A DNA stretch of 64,000 nucleotides from Acanthacorydalis orientalis (taxonomy: Eukaryota > Arthropoda > Insecta > Megaloptera > Corydalidae). Every line of letters begins with the position of its first letter. Positions within the stretch are counted from its first letter, which is position 1. Of the stretch, positions 24,808 through 39,910 are shown one piece after another. The notes under the pieces are model-generated. The model was not told the DNA's origin. It ran no database searches and worked only from the letters and a program-made list of their open reading frames with translations. The DNA is taken from assembly GCA_034766995.1 (NCBI GenBank), contig CM068313.1:7693461-7757460 (forward strand), in the 5' to 3' direction. Position numbers and translations under genes: made by a program.

Positions 24808-26003
24808 GTAAGTAACTGAAATTAATCCACATGTTCATATAGTCATTTATTATTAACTTTTTATTTGCGTTCCTGCATATCTTGCATTTCTACTTCTATA
24901 ACTCTTTTCTTGTGGAATTCTTTGTCATTTAAGTAGTTTATTTCTTCCCATATTCTAAATTTTAGCTCTTTTTCAATTCATTACAGTCTTTAAATTTATG
25001 TATTTTGCAGTTAAATTCATTTTTACGACTGGATTTTTCATTTACCGAATAAATCAGAACATTTTTGGTCATAATTTTTTATGGTTAATAAGACGAATGA
25101 AAATTTTACTTCTGAAAGTGTTTTTTGATATAATTTTGTTTTGTAAATCTTATCTATTAAACCATACATTTGTATTATTTATTTTTGTAATTAAACTATG
25201 AAATTATTATATAATATTTTTCATATTATCAGTGTTTTCAATATTTTTGTTATTTATATTTCTAAATATTAATTATTTTATAAAACAGTCAAAATAGAAA
25301 CAATAACATTATTGGATTGAATTCGTTTCCAGAGACTCTCTTGATCTTAATTGAATTCCATCTCCTAGAAATATTAGATTCATAGAAAAATAATTGCGGT
25401 TCGTGAGCTCTAAATTTATATACATGTCAAGCTTCTTTGATTTTCATAGCTGTTTTAAGTGGTCTAGAATTATTGGATGTCTAGCGCCTAAATTTTTTGC
25501 AAGCTCTCCAATTTCTATGTGTGGTTCTGATTTAACCAACCCCTTCAGTTGTTCGTTATGAACTGAAGAAAGATGCCCGAGACCTTTTTTCATCTTCAAA
25601 CGTCTCGTCACCAGCACGAAATTTTTGGAACCGCCATTATACCATATGTCCCCTAACAGTACCCACACCGAAATCCTTGTCAGTTTACGTGCAGTTTCTG
25701 TTGCTTTACCACCCGTTTTGAACTCATCAAAAAATTGTTATTTGCTTCTTTCCCATCTTTAATTCAATAGCCCACTTTGAAGCAAAATTAAAATGATGTT
25801 AACATGAATACGATGAAATGACACTTTTATTAAAAAAATAAGGTTAGAATTCAAAAAATAAAAACCGTAATTATTTTCCTACCATACTAATGTATTGAAA
25901 TTTATAAATATTTTTATTTTCAAATATACATTTTTGATTAAATTATTGCCTAATGTTATTAAGCAGTTTTATATTATTATTGACTAATTTGTTATTATTA
26001 TTA

Positions 26004-26055
<52 letters not shown>

Positions 26056-28959
26056 AGATGACGACCGGTAAATATATTATTGTTAATGTACTTTAATGGA
26101 ATTTAGAAACAATTTCATAACAATCGTATCAATAAATCGAAATAAATACATCGGATATTTCTCAATACGAAGATAATCGTCTAATTACATGATATTCGTC
26201 TATGTTTCCGTTATATACAGCTCGTATTGATTCTTTTAAATGCATATTACATACATACATCCAGGAAGATTGTACAAGATAATGATTGAAATGACCTGAA
26301 GATAAAATTTCTAAAGAGGAAAAAATTAAAGTCATTCGCGCAAATGTAATCTTTGAGACATGATGTGTTTTCTAATTGCTATTTAATTAAAAATCTATTT
26401 GTTTGATTAATTTATAGATATTTTTTGATCAATAATTTTTTAATATGAAATTTGGCAAAAATGCTAATAGTTTTGAAACATGCATGTTAGTTTATGAAGT
26501 TAAAACATAATGTAGGAATTTTAAGAAAGATTTTATTCATATTTCTATAATTCTCTACATCCGATCAAAATGTAGAAGTTTTTAAACATAAATGTTTCTT
26601 AACAGTAATAAGAAATTATAACAAAGTGATTAACAAAACAGTATGTTGAGCCATGTATCATAAGTTTAAATCCGACCTTATGGCATATCTTCCTTCCTCT
26701 TTCATTTCAAAAATTTATTTTTTATAATTAAAAAAATATTTCAATGGTAACGAATTGCAACATTTTTTATCACCGTAAAAAATGATATAAAATTATTTAA
26801 GTGAGACCATTAATGATTTAAATTTTATTTCTAAAGTTTTGAAAATACATTTCAGTTTTACAACCATAGTTTTTTGAGAATTTTGTAAAGAACTGACTTT
26901 AAAATAAAATATGACATATACAATAAGGTCAAATTCGAATTTATGTCACTTTCAAAAATCCAGTATGTAACCATCGTTTACAACCGCCTTCGTATAAATA
27001 ATCGATTAATTTTTATTCTTAAAATATAATATAAAAACTTTAAACTTTAACCTTTCTTGTTGAAAAAAGAGAAAGAGGAGTCATTAAAAATTTATCATGT
27101 TTTTCGGTTAACGACATTATTTTAAATGTTACTAAGTTTATCTGATATATTTTTAATAATTTCTCGAGAAGTGTTCAAATTAAATAACAAATTAAACGAT
27201 TCTGTCTGTTTTTTTAAATTTCTTAAAACTAATAGAATGATTATAATTCGATATTCGGATTTCTTATTAAAGATATTTTATACTGTAAAAATGATTATCA
27301 AAGGACAGTTTTTTGCCTTGAAAAATAAAATATTCTGTTGAAAATTATCATTTTATAGTAAGATTATTTATTAATTTCATTGTTAGATTTTTCATAAATA
27401 TTTGTTTTTTGATAACTTCTTATTCTCTATCCAAAAGAATCATACTTTTAAATAGAAATGTGTATTTTATATTTTAAATAAATATTCTAAAGGAAAAAAG
27501 TAGATTTCTTTTTAAAAAAGTCTATGGAACGGAAAATAAGAATATTTGACTGAAAAAGTGAATAGTGAAAAAGTGAATTTTTTGTATACGTTTAAATAAA
27601 ATATTTTATGTTACCAAATATAAATTTAATTGTTGATTTCCTTAGTTTTACATCTGTCCTTTGATTTCACAATGAAAAAATCGATTTTTGAAAATGTTGA
27701 ATTTTCATCAAATTTTGTATACTACAGGTCGTGGTTTTTTTGAGTTCCAAAAATCTAAAATTTTGAAAATTACCATTGTCAACATTTTTCATTGGAAATC
27801 AATTCCTTTGATCTAAAATAGTAATTTTATTACAAAAATTATATTATTTTTTAAAAAATATAGTTTTTGTAATCGAAAATCGATTTCCAATCATTTTTCA
27901 TTTGTTCATAACATCTAAAAGTTAGGAAAAAAATACAATTTCATTACTAACACGTAATATACGGATTAAAATTCAATTATTTTAGTTTAAATAATAAAAA
28001 TTATCCTGAAAAAGTAACAAAACTGCTGAATCGCGATTTGTGTAAATAAAATTCATTCAAAGTGAATAGTGAAAAAGTGAATTTTTTGTATACGTTTAAA
28101 CAAAATGTTTTATGCTATCAAATATAAATTTTATTGTTGATTTCCCTTGTTTTACATCTGTCCTTTGATTTCACAATGAAAAAATCGATTTTTGAAAATG
28201 TTGAATTTTCATCAAATTTTGTATACTACAGGTCGTGGTTTTTTTGAGTTCCAAAAATCTAAAATTTTGAAAATTACCATTGTCAACATTTTCCATTGGA
28301 AATCAATTACTTTGATCTAAAATAGTAATTTTATTGCAAAAATTATATTATTTTTTAAAAAATATAGTTTTTGTAATCGAAAATCGATTTCTAATATTTT
28401 TCATTTTTTTCATAACATCTAAAAGTTAGGAAAAAAATACATTTTGATTGCCAACACGTAATATACGGATTAAAATTCAATTATTTTAGTTTAAATAAAA
28501 AAAAATATCCTAAAAAAGTAACAAAACTGCTGAATCGCGATTTCTGTAAATAAAATTCATTTTATTCTCAAAAATGTAATTTTAATTGTAAACTTCCATC
28601 ATTTTAGGTCGAAACTTTGATTCTATAATGAAACATTCGATTAAAAATAATTATTTTCTACAGAAAAAGTATTCGTTAGTGTAAAAAATGGTTTTTATAA
28701 ACTGGAATTCATTTTTGATATTGTTCTTTGTTTCTCAAAATTGAAAAGCAGAAAAAATTTTAATAACTGAAAATGTATTATAAATTTATGTTTTTTTTTT
28801 TACTGTATCTCCATTAATTTCTTTATAAACAAACCGGTTATAACAAAAAATAACCATGTATTTAAATCAAGAACCAAAAATTATAATTTTATATCATAAA
28901 CAATCTTTAAATGGGATTTTCCATAATTTTTATAATCAATATGATAATTATCATTTCGT

Positions 28960-29005
<46 letters not shown>

Positions 29006-29339
29006 TTTGAAAATATTTTTTTATAAATTTCTGCAGAATAAAGCATTATATTTTTTTTAAAAAAAACCAATTTATATTTCAATCCTACACTTAAATTTAA
29101 TTATTCGTTTCACATAACTTGAATTAATTTTTATTTATTTCAATTGAATAATTTATTTAATTTATTTGAACATTCTTTGTTTGTATAAAACCAGGATTAA
29201 ACAAATAATGTGTTGAATAACAAAGTTGTAATTTCTTTTACAAGAAAGTGTATTTTAAATTTTTATTTCACAATTTTGAAAAGGATGGTATTTAATGAAA
29301 TATACTAATATACAATGAAAGTGTCAAATTTAACTACAC

Positions 29340-29392
<53 letters not shown>

Positions 29393-31689
29393 TTAAAAAA
29401 TATAATGTTTCGCAAGGTCATTTCTTCTTAAATATTTGACAAACAATTAGAAACTTCGAAATAGTTTCAAATATCACTTCGCAAAATATAAATTTGATCT
29501 GCTAATTAGATTACATATTTATTTTAAAACTCGTACGTATTGAAATACTAAGAAGTTATAAAAAAAAAACGAGATAGAAATTTAATAATACACCGCTCCA
29601 TGAGAACACGATGTTCTAGTTTTTTTTTCGTATATAAATATCTTCAAACCTCTCTGGGAAATTTTATAAAACGACCACTAATACGCTTTGTAATTAATTA
29701 GTTTCGTATTTGTGTCCTTCTAAAGTCCTCTATTTTATAAGACGGAACTAGCGCATTAGATGGATATAAAAAAAATATCGTTGAGCATTTACACAAATGG
29801 CTATTAATTATACACGAGTATTCCTATTAGAATGGAAATTAATGCGAGATGGACTCAGTTAATTAAGCATCTTATTAGTTTAATTCTTTTATAATATGAA
29901 CCTAATTATTTTTTATTAAATATTGTGATTCACTCGATTAATGGAAATAAAATATGAGATCTGATCAAAAATTTCCAGGTCCTATTAAATAAAACATAAT
30001 TTTAAATATAGTAAAACTTGGTTATAATGAGCACAGTAGGAGTATCATTACAGCCTGATTTGATAACAAGTATGTACAATTTACAAAAAAAAATAAACAA
30101 ATTTTTTTTTGATTTTGTTATTTCAATTTGATTAAAATTCAGTGATTGGAAAAAATATGATATTGAACTTTATTTTATTTTATGTATCACATAAATTAGT
30201 AACACTGTTTTTTACTTTAGTTGACATTGTAATTTAATTAACTGATTTATAATATTCATCAGTTTCAAGGCGACATATTAATCAATTTGCTGGAAATACC
30301 GAAGATAACAGAAGTAAATATTTTAGCTACCTAATTCGGTATTCAATTTTTAAGATAAAAAATAATATTTTTCTGTCACATACTTTAAATTAACTAATCT
30401 TTATATTTTTATATTTAATTTAAATATGTATTCAGATTTTTTTAGAAAAATAAAATTATTATATAGTAGTTTATATATAAAAAAAAACATTTTTTTGACT
30501 ATAGAATATAATTATTATATTAAGTAAGATGTAATTTCTGTTAATTTCCTGCTGTACTTTATCTATAGAAAATATTCCTTCTATGTCTATCAGTAGTCAT
30601 TCAATATGCTTAGATTTAAATTTCCTTAATACTGTTTGGACATATTTTGGTAGTAGAATTGTCCATTTCATTCACTAATTGTCTATATTTTTTGAAGGAA
30701 TCTAAGTATGAATATAAAAAAATTATGAAAACTATAAATCTAGGCGAGCATTGTCGTGATAATATTCATAATTTTAGATCACTGAATTCTGTTTTCCTAT
30801 ATTGGTTCTCTGGTACATGCACCATCTTTAGGTAGATTTTAGAACTAGTAATTAAAGTTATCGGAGAAACCCAATTTTCCGAAACTGGTAGTGCAAAATA
30901 GAAATTCAACTAATCTAAACGGATGAAATAAAAAATAAATGAAATAAAAACATATGATAATAATTTAAGAAAAGCAGTTATTATTTGATAATAATTTTCT
31001 ACTTTATAATTTCCCGAAAGAATCTTGAAAATATGTTTTTAGTCTTTGTCCTTGATATTGAGCGAAACATCTAGAAATATGCTTATTTTTATTACTGTAA
31101 CTAACAATTTTAATTTTTATTTTAAATGGCCTGATAACCGCATTTTTTTTTGTTCCAACACACCTTGTCCTCTACTAGTAAAAACAAACTAAACTGTACT
31201 GCATCGCAACTAAATTCATTATATTTCTATACTGAAATTATACTAAAATTATATTTTATAATAAATAAAAATCTGTTCACAATGACATCTGAAACAAACG
31301 AAAAATATCCAGAATGGAAATCATATTACAGTTTATATAAACTGTTCATAGAAAAGAAGTTTATTGACTTATTTAATAATGCGTACACTTTTCTGTTCAT
31401 TATAACAAATTAAATATAAACACGAACCGAATACGTGTGCCACGTGTTTATTATTCTAAAATATTTTCATCGGACACGAGTAACACACACGAATGCAAAA
31501 CAGACGTATGTGACACAAATAATAGTATGTGTGTCTTTTTTTTATAATATATGAGTATTACTGCAACATATCTATACGTGAAATTATATAATCGGACTTT
31601 CTTCGATAAGTTCACCGAAGAAAGTGAATTATATGTGAAAGGTGTAAATAAGGTGTGTACTTTAGTGACTATAACAAATATATATTTTG

Positions 31690-31740
<51 letters not shown>

Positions 31741-31978
31741 ATATTTTTTGTTATTCGGGCCTCTATTAAATTTAAATGGAGGCGTACGACGTCCTTGACT
31801 GTAGATATCAGTATTAGAAACGGACTTTAGAATTACGTCGATGGTTTTCGAACGATTTTATACTTATGAATGCATTAATGTAAATAGTTGAAACATTTGT
31901 AAGCAGGAAGTTAATTAATTCTTAGATTATTCACTCCGAAAACCGTTGTGCTAATATGATTTATTTATTGTAACGTCT

Positions 31979-32044
<66 letters not shown>

Positions 32045-32944
32045 AGAAAGAGAGAGATTGAATTATATATATATATATATATTAAAATATTTCATATTTT
32101 AACCATATATTTGGAATTATAAATTCTTCTTTTTCTTATTATTATTAAGCTGGGAGGATTCTTCTGTTACTTTCCCTCTCACTGGAGCTCGGTGGATGAG
32201 GATTTCTAGTTCTGTGCCCATCTCTTGGGCAGTCATCCACGTAATCTTTCCCGAAGATCGTTAATTTTTGCAAACGCGCGCAAGTCGCTATTCTCACATA
32301 CTATTCTCATGGTTCTTCCTGTTCCGAGGCATCTTGCAATTTCTATGACCATATAAAGCATCATTGTTTGATTCGATACAAATGTGTAGTTTTAATTCAT
32401 TTAAAATTAAATTCAATAAACATATAAATTGAAACGTATTTCTTTTGATTAGTAATCGTTTAAACAATTATTTATTTGTAAAATTTGAACATAGAATCCA
32501 ATTCTTTTCTTAACATGATGCCACATTTTTTGAAAATTATTTATAAGTAAAATAAAGTATATTGAAAGTAAAATAATAATAATATTGAAATTGGTACATA
32601 TTAATATTTTAAAATATTACATACGGATGGTCGATTATTAACATATGAGAAATCAATCTCAAAACATGCTAATATCACTGCTTGGAAATAACATTTTTCG
32701 TATAAATGTTCAATTTTAATTATATTCTAAGTAATATTTCGATTGTGAAAAAATAATTATTTATTAGTATATAGTGATTAACATCTGGAATATTACAAAA
32801 ATAGATAGTTTTCTCCAAGAGTGTTTGTCAATTCGAAGTAAGAACTTGCTTGATTTCAAAATAACCTAAAAAAATTGGTAATATCTAAAATCAGTTACAA
32901 TGTCACGGAAAGAATTTGGTTAAGAAATAAAGGAAATTTGTATG

Positions 32945-33003
<59 letters not shown>

Positions 33004-33237
33004 TATTGTTCATATGTCAATGCTATTTTCAAATCTTTACACGTTTGTTTACAATTTAATTAGAGTAGATTTGTAGCACACATACACATCGATCACCGAT
33101 TTTAGTTTCAGTAATAGAAGCAAAGGTTGAAATGAACGAGTTCAAATTTTATCATTGTTAATCTACTAGAGACTATTAGTCATTCAGTAGGTCAATTTAA
33201 TAGGTAGATATAGATACACACACACACATACTCACGC

Positions 33238-33288
<51 letters not shown>

Positions 33289-33300
33289 ACACATATGTCA

Positions 33301-33342
<42 letters not shown>

Positions 33343-35629
33343 TGTGTGTGGATGTATGTGTGGATATGTTCTTTTTCTTACAAGGCCATATTATAGTTCA
33401 TTGTTATTTCTGTAGCAAACTTTTTTAAGTGATTTATCGTATTAATTAGTTGAATGAACAGTACTCTTTGTATTACCATCGTGTGCTGCAATTTATCATT
33501 ATCAATTCTATTTAAGTGTCTGATCTATTATTACAAGAGAATGTTTTTTTTCAGTTTTAAACTGTTCAATGATTTATGCAAATTTTTAATGGACTCATTA
33601 ACTCTAAATATCACAATATGTCTATATAAGCATTTCAGGTGAACAAATGTGTTGAATCATTTGTATTTTAATATAGTGTTATAAAAAGTTGACATCCGCT
33701 TAAAAAAATATCTACTTGATACGGTAGTAAATTTTTATATCTCTTTATATAATTTATTTTTATATCAATGACTTTTATAGAAAGAGATTCTAAATTTCTG
33801 CGGAAAAGTATTTTTAGAATAAAAAGTGTTCTTGAAACAATTGTTTCAGTTTAAAAATGAACGATTTTTTGAATAAAATTAAGAAGAATTATAAAGCTTG
33901 TAAAGTAAAATTGTCAGAAATTATTAATTATAAAAAAAATTAAAAGTTGATAAAAAGAATAAAAAATTGGAATAGTAGATATTCTTTCTTCCTTTATTAA
34001 GAGATTTCAGTAGGAAATATGGAACAGAGAAGATAAATTCATTTTCATAAATGAGTTTGTATAAGAAATACTAAACTTTTTATTCAGATTATTTTAATAT
34101 GTGTAAAGAATTTTATAATTTAATTTCAAACAACATCTGTTAACGATTTTATTTATTTAAAAAAAATTGTATTAATCTTATTGTAGATATTTATTATATA
34201 TAGAGCAGAGACTTGGATTCTTTCTTGTATCTAAAATGAAATAACAGTTTGGGAGTATTCTTTATTATGATTTTTTTTCTTGTATACTAATTAAACTTAT
34301 ATTATTATTTTATGATGATTTATTAACAATAGTTTTATTTTTGGAAAAACAGGAAAGACAATTTGATAATTTCGTCATTTCTTCCATAATTAATAAGAAA
34401 TAAAAACATATACATTTATTCGTTCAATTTTTTAACACCTAGTTGTGTTAACAGATAAATTTGTTGTTCATCATATGTCGACATAGAAATCAAACTATTT
34501 TTCATAAAGGAATTAAAATCTTAAATATTATAATTTTAAATTCAAAATAATTTAGAAAATATTTGTAGATTTGATGATCCTATTTTTATATATTACTCTG
34601 TATATATTCTTTTAAAAAATAATAAATGGCTTTTAAAATAGTATAGAAGAGTGATTTGAATTAGAGTCCTGATATTTAATGTTTTTGAAATTACTTCTGT
34701 TAGATTTTTGATTTTTTTCATCTTAGGAAGATTGATATTTCTTTCAATTCTAAAACTGAATTTTTAATAAAATTATAAAGCTTTCTCTATAAATTAAATA
34801 TTTTTTAATATATTTCGTTCCATCTTTGATAATCTTACTGATAATCTTAATTGTTTCATAAATTAATAATCGTCTTTATGTAAATAATATTTTATAGAAA
34901 TGAAAAAATTAATGGTATTAAATTAAAAATCTCTGTATAAGTGAACGTAAATGATCTGATAAAAATCTATTTAATTTTTTTAATGCCAGTTATAAGAACT
35001 CCTCTCTAAATGACTGATGAATAAGTGAGTCATATTTTTTAAGAATACATTATTAATTAGATTTTTAATTAGTATTTGCGGTTAAATGTGATATAATTTA
35101 TTTCCACGTATTTCTATTTATAGCACTTTTACCTGTCAGTAGATTAAGAAATGGTTTCCTGTAATTATGAAATATAAATCGAACTAGGAGCTATTCTTTC
35201 ACTGATATTATTTAATAGGAATTTTCTATAAAATATAACCCATATACAGTTCAAAATAAAAAATAAATCATAATAAAAATAAACACAAAGACCAAAATAT
35301 AAATATGTAGAATTAAAGAATATTTTTATTCTATTTAAATGAACTCTGTAACATTTAAGCGAATAATTAAAATTTAAAGGTTCGGATCGAATCAAAAGGT
35401 ATTAATGTTCTATCATTAATTGAAAAGTAGATAATTAAAAAAGTTTAATACGGTTTTAACATTGTTAAATTATACACTGAACGTACAATACAGTGTTCTA
35501 CAAAACGTTTATTGCTGTAAGCTAACAGACTTGTATAATAATAACCTTAAGTTATCAAGTGAAAGCCTTTACATTGAAAATCATTTAATATTTCATACTT
35601 GTTATCCAAACACATATAAATCATACAAG

Positions 35630-35675
<46 letters not shown>

Positions 35676-37376
35676 TTGTGAGTGCGTGTGTGTGTGTTTG
35701 TATGGATTTTATGTACATGTGTGCATTTCAATAAGAAATTCTGATTATCATATAATCGGGACGAGAACGAAGAAAGTAAGAGTGCGAATTTAAACAACAA
35801 ATGAAAAATAAACGACCATATTGTTCCGTATATGGGTTGAAGTAATCAACAAAGGATGTTATGACATGTTTAATTAATGGACGACTGCTTCTTTGTTAAT
35901 ATTACAACCACTGTGGTTTACCTTTATTGAAAAACAAGTTGTAATGCAGTCACCATCGATGACGGATCTAAAAGATGAATCACTCGATATGCAATCAATA
36001 ATGAAATAACCATAAACGAGAACTATTCGCTGAACAAAATGTCAAATTAATAAAAAACGAATCGTTGAAAAAGTTGTCAAAATTAATCATACAAGTATTG
36101 ATTTTTTTACTATTAAATGCCATATAGTTATTAGCTTCTTTTTATTACACACATATATAAATATATGTATAAGTATATACATATTTGTAAGTTTGTAAGA
36201 TTTCAAGCTCTCGCAAGCCATATTAGATAAACAAGTTTCGGTTTATTCTACTTTTGTTCTGATATTATTTAACAGCAAAGTGTGTAATGTTGTAACACAT
36301 GTTTTCAATTTCTTTTTCGTTTTAAATTATGAGACCGTATCCGAGCTTATGAACTATGTCACCTGTAATTGAGAAAACAATTGTTTAGAAAACGTTCGAA
36401 GTACATACTGTTAACTTAATCATTGTAAAAGACCTGAATAAAAGTTAACTGATCTGTTTTCTAGTTCGAAATCGACCTATTTATATTTATAAACTACTGT
36501 ACATGCAGATGTTGTTTTATTATTTGAAGTTACGAAACGTCGATTGAATATAAATGATGTTGATGGAGTAGATTAAAGTCATAAATTCAAGATTGAAGTC
36601 GTAAATATAATTTAAAAGTCTTTTATTGACAGACAATTGATCAGAGCTAAGATTTTAGTTCGTAAAAACTACTTAAATTTTTAAAAAAATAGTAACGTTT
36701 TTTAAATTCAAATGAAATCAAAAAGAATACTGTTTGAATAAAAATTTTCTTTTTATATACCAGGAGGAATCGTTTACTATTTACTATGCACGCTGATTTC
36801 TGGGGGTGGAGCCCCCAGCATTCGGCAGGTATAGCTATCGTTAAATGTTAACAATTTTTAAATGAAAAATTAAAAACGAAATAAAGATATTGTGTAATGA
36901 AATATATTTTTTGATTTTAATTGAAACCGTAAAAATGGTGAAATTGAAAAGAAAACTTGTCACTTATTGAATTATTGTTTATATATAAAAAGATAATTTA
37001 TATAAAAAAATTAATATAAAATTTTACAAAAATATCACAAGTTTTCAAGAGTAAAATAAACAGCAAACTGAAAATATATTTATTTATTTCCTAATACAGA
37101 TATTTTTGAAAGTGATTAATTGCTTAGTAATTTAATTTATATTAGAGTAAATAATGTGTGAATAAATAGCGGTTTATTTGAAAATAAAAAATTGAAACAA
37201 TTTAATCCAAATGTTTCCTCGCATAAAAAATATTCTTAGATTAAAAAAAAATATTAAGTACAAAATAATTATACGTTTAGGATTCTTTTCACATGTAATT
37301 TGTTCATTAGATTATTTTAATATACAATTAAATAGTACTCAATGAAAAAATTAAGCTAAAAGATTATTACTTACAC

Positions 37377-37417
<41 letters not shown>

Positions 37418-37745
37418 AAATTTATTTTTTTATTATAAATAATACCAGGTGTCTTAGCTGTTTTTGCCTTATATAAATAGAAAAAGACAACAAAATAAAT
37501 CAACTCATATTAAATGAAACTGGATCTGTATATATTATGTTTATCTTTATTCTTAATATTCTGCATTCATTTCTACTTTATGCATAAACAAAGATAAACA
37601 ATTTAAGTTCGTAAAAATAAGCTATGGTTGCGTGTGAAAAAATTAAAATTAATTGGGTTAGATTTAGAAAAAGACAGGTATACTTAGTCCTATAATTTAA
37701 AAATTTTCTAATTACAGTTTACAGTTATAACGACACACACTCTCT

Positions 37746-37807
<62 letters not shown>

Positions 37808-39456
37808 GAGGGTAGAGTGATAAGTACTCATGTTTGACAAGAAAACACATTTCCTTTGATCAAATTCTTTTTTATTTTTCAAGGTAATCTCCCATTATCT
37901 CGATGCACTTATTCCAACTCATTTACAATTTTTTATTTCTTCCGAACGGTATGTTTTATCAAGCTCTTCAAAATAGGCATTTATAGCAGCGATGACTTTC
38001 AAATTTGATGCAAATCTCTTACCTTCGAGCCATTTATTCAAGTTTAGAAACAGGAAAAAGTCACACGGTGCCAAACCAGAAGAATATGGTGTATATGGAA
38101 GCAATTTGTAATGAAATTCATGCAATTTTGCCATCGAAATTATTGATTTTTGTGCCGGTGCATCGTCGAGATGGAAGAGCACTTTTTTCTTTGCGAAGTG
38201 AGGAAGTTTTTTCTTGATTTTATAATTCAGCTGATCCAATAATCATGCATAGTAAGCTTCTATTATTATTTTCAAAAACAATTTCATGGATTTTTCCAAT
38301 AATCTCTTCAGTAGTCACCTCAGTGGGACGATCTGGACTTCTTCATCACAAACGCTTTTACGACCACTTTTACATTCATTGAACCAATATCTGACGGTTA
38401 CACGGTTAAATGTCCATCTTTAGGCAGAATTTGACAAATCATCATTTCATGTACCATTTTGATCAATGTTTCTTTAAAAGAGATTTCTAAAAATATGATA
38501 ATAATTTATCAGATGAATATCTTCAAATAATAGAAAAATAATTAAGTTGTGCAATTCATTTAGTAATAAAAATCTAACAAACTCTTTAAGTAAAGTGTTG
38601 TTATACAAATAGATTAATGAAGAAAACAATTAATATGCATGTAAATACATTAATTCGTTATTGATACTTGTTATATATAATATCTTATCGTCAATAAATA
38701 ATGGTTAGTTTATGTAAATCGTTGCACACAACGAGCATAGAGAACAGAACTAGTTGTATCCGTTATCTATACACAGAATCGTTTCGATCGTGTTTCGAAC
38801 TAGAATCGTGCACGTTGCGCTGAATATGAAAAAGAAAGTGAAACACGTACATCAGCGAACGAATCTTTGATGAAAACAAGAACGATGGACCAAAAGTAAA
38901 GTAAGAAGCAATACAAAAAAAATCGTGCTCGGTGACGTAACGTGAACATAGCTGAGAATGTGCCGGAACTGTGCGCGCGCGCACTTGATAAGGTCGTGTG
39001 CCGAAATATGAAGAAACTGTCACTACGTGATATAAACAATTTTAATAAGTTGCGGTAATATTCATAAAAATTTATGCCCGTTTTCGTCATGCGCGCGTCT
39101 TTAGCAACACGGCGACTTTTGTTTCGAACGAGAAAAAAAAATATAATGCGACGACGTTTCGTAAACAGGTAGTAGTTCTGTGGAATTATTTACACAGATT
39201 GCAAAATTAGGTTCTCTTAATCATTTGAATACGCAACAGACGCTCGTTGCCTTTTGGATTTATTTAATACGAATTTTTGATCGTCTTAATTAATTCCATA
39301 TTAATTCAAATTATTTATTTTTTTATGTAATAATACTTCACTCCAAACTGACACGATTCAACCTCATTTTATCTATTGTGGAAGATTTTAATTAAATATT
39401 CATCAGTGACACGACAACAACATAAATTAAACTCTCTGGCACGGTAATTTTTTATG

Positions 39457-39493
<37 letters not shown>

Positions 39494-39848
39494 TGAGAAA
39501 ATCTTATTTGTGGTATTATTGTATCGCGAATTAATATGTAAATACTGTATTATATAATCATTTTATATATAAAAACGATAAACGTCGACTCTTGAGAAAT
39601 AAAATATATAAAATGTATATTTATTTATTTAATTAGTATTAAAAATCCTTCTGGGTAAACAAGGAGTTAATTTACTGTATGTATGATTATTACTCTCTTA
39701 AAGTATGAAATAATTACCCAATAATCGAAACTGAAAAATTAATACATTGAAAAAACTTAAAATATATGAAATAAAATATAAACAATAATACTTCTACCAC
39801 AATATAACTTATTTCAATATAACGTTTATTGAAATTTTAAAACGAATT

Positions 39849-39910
<62 letters not shown>

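Noticed and set aside
38763..39090. Two overlapping minus-strand ORFs of 86 and 96 residues
   Set aside because: They lie in the CpG-rich island, overlap each other in different frames and are Phe/Ser-rich without motifs. They are treated as composition effects.
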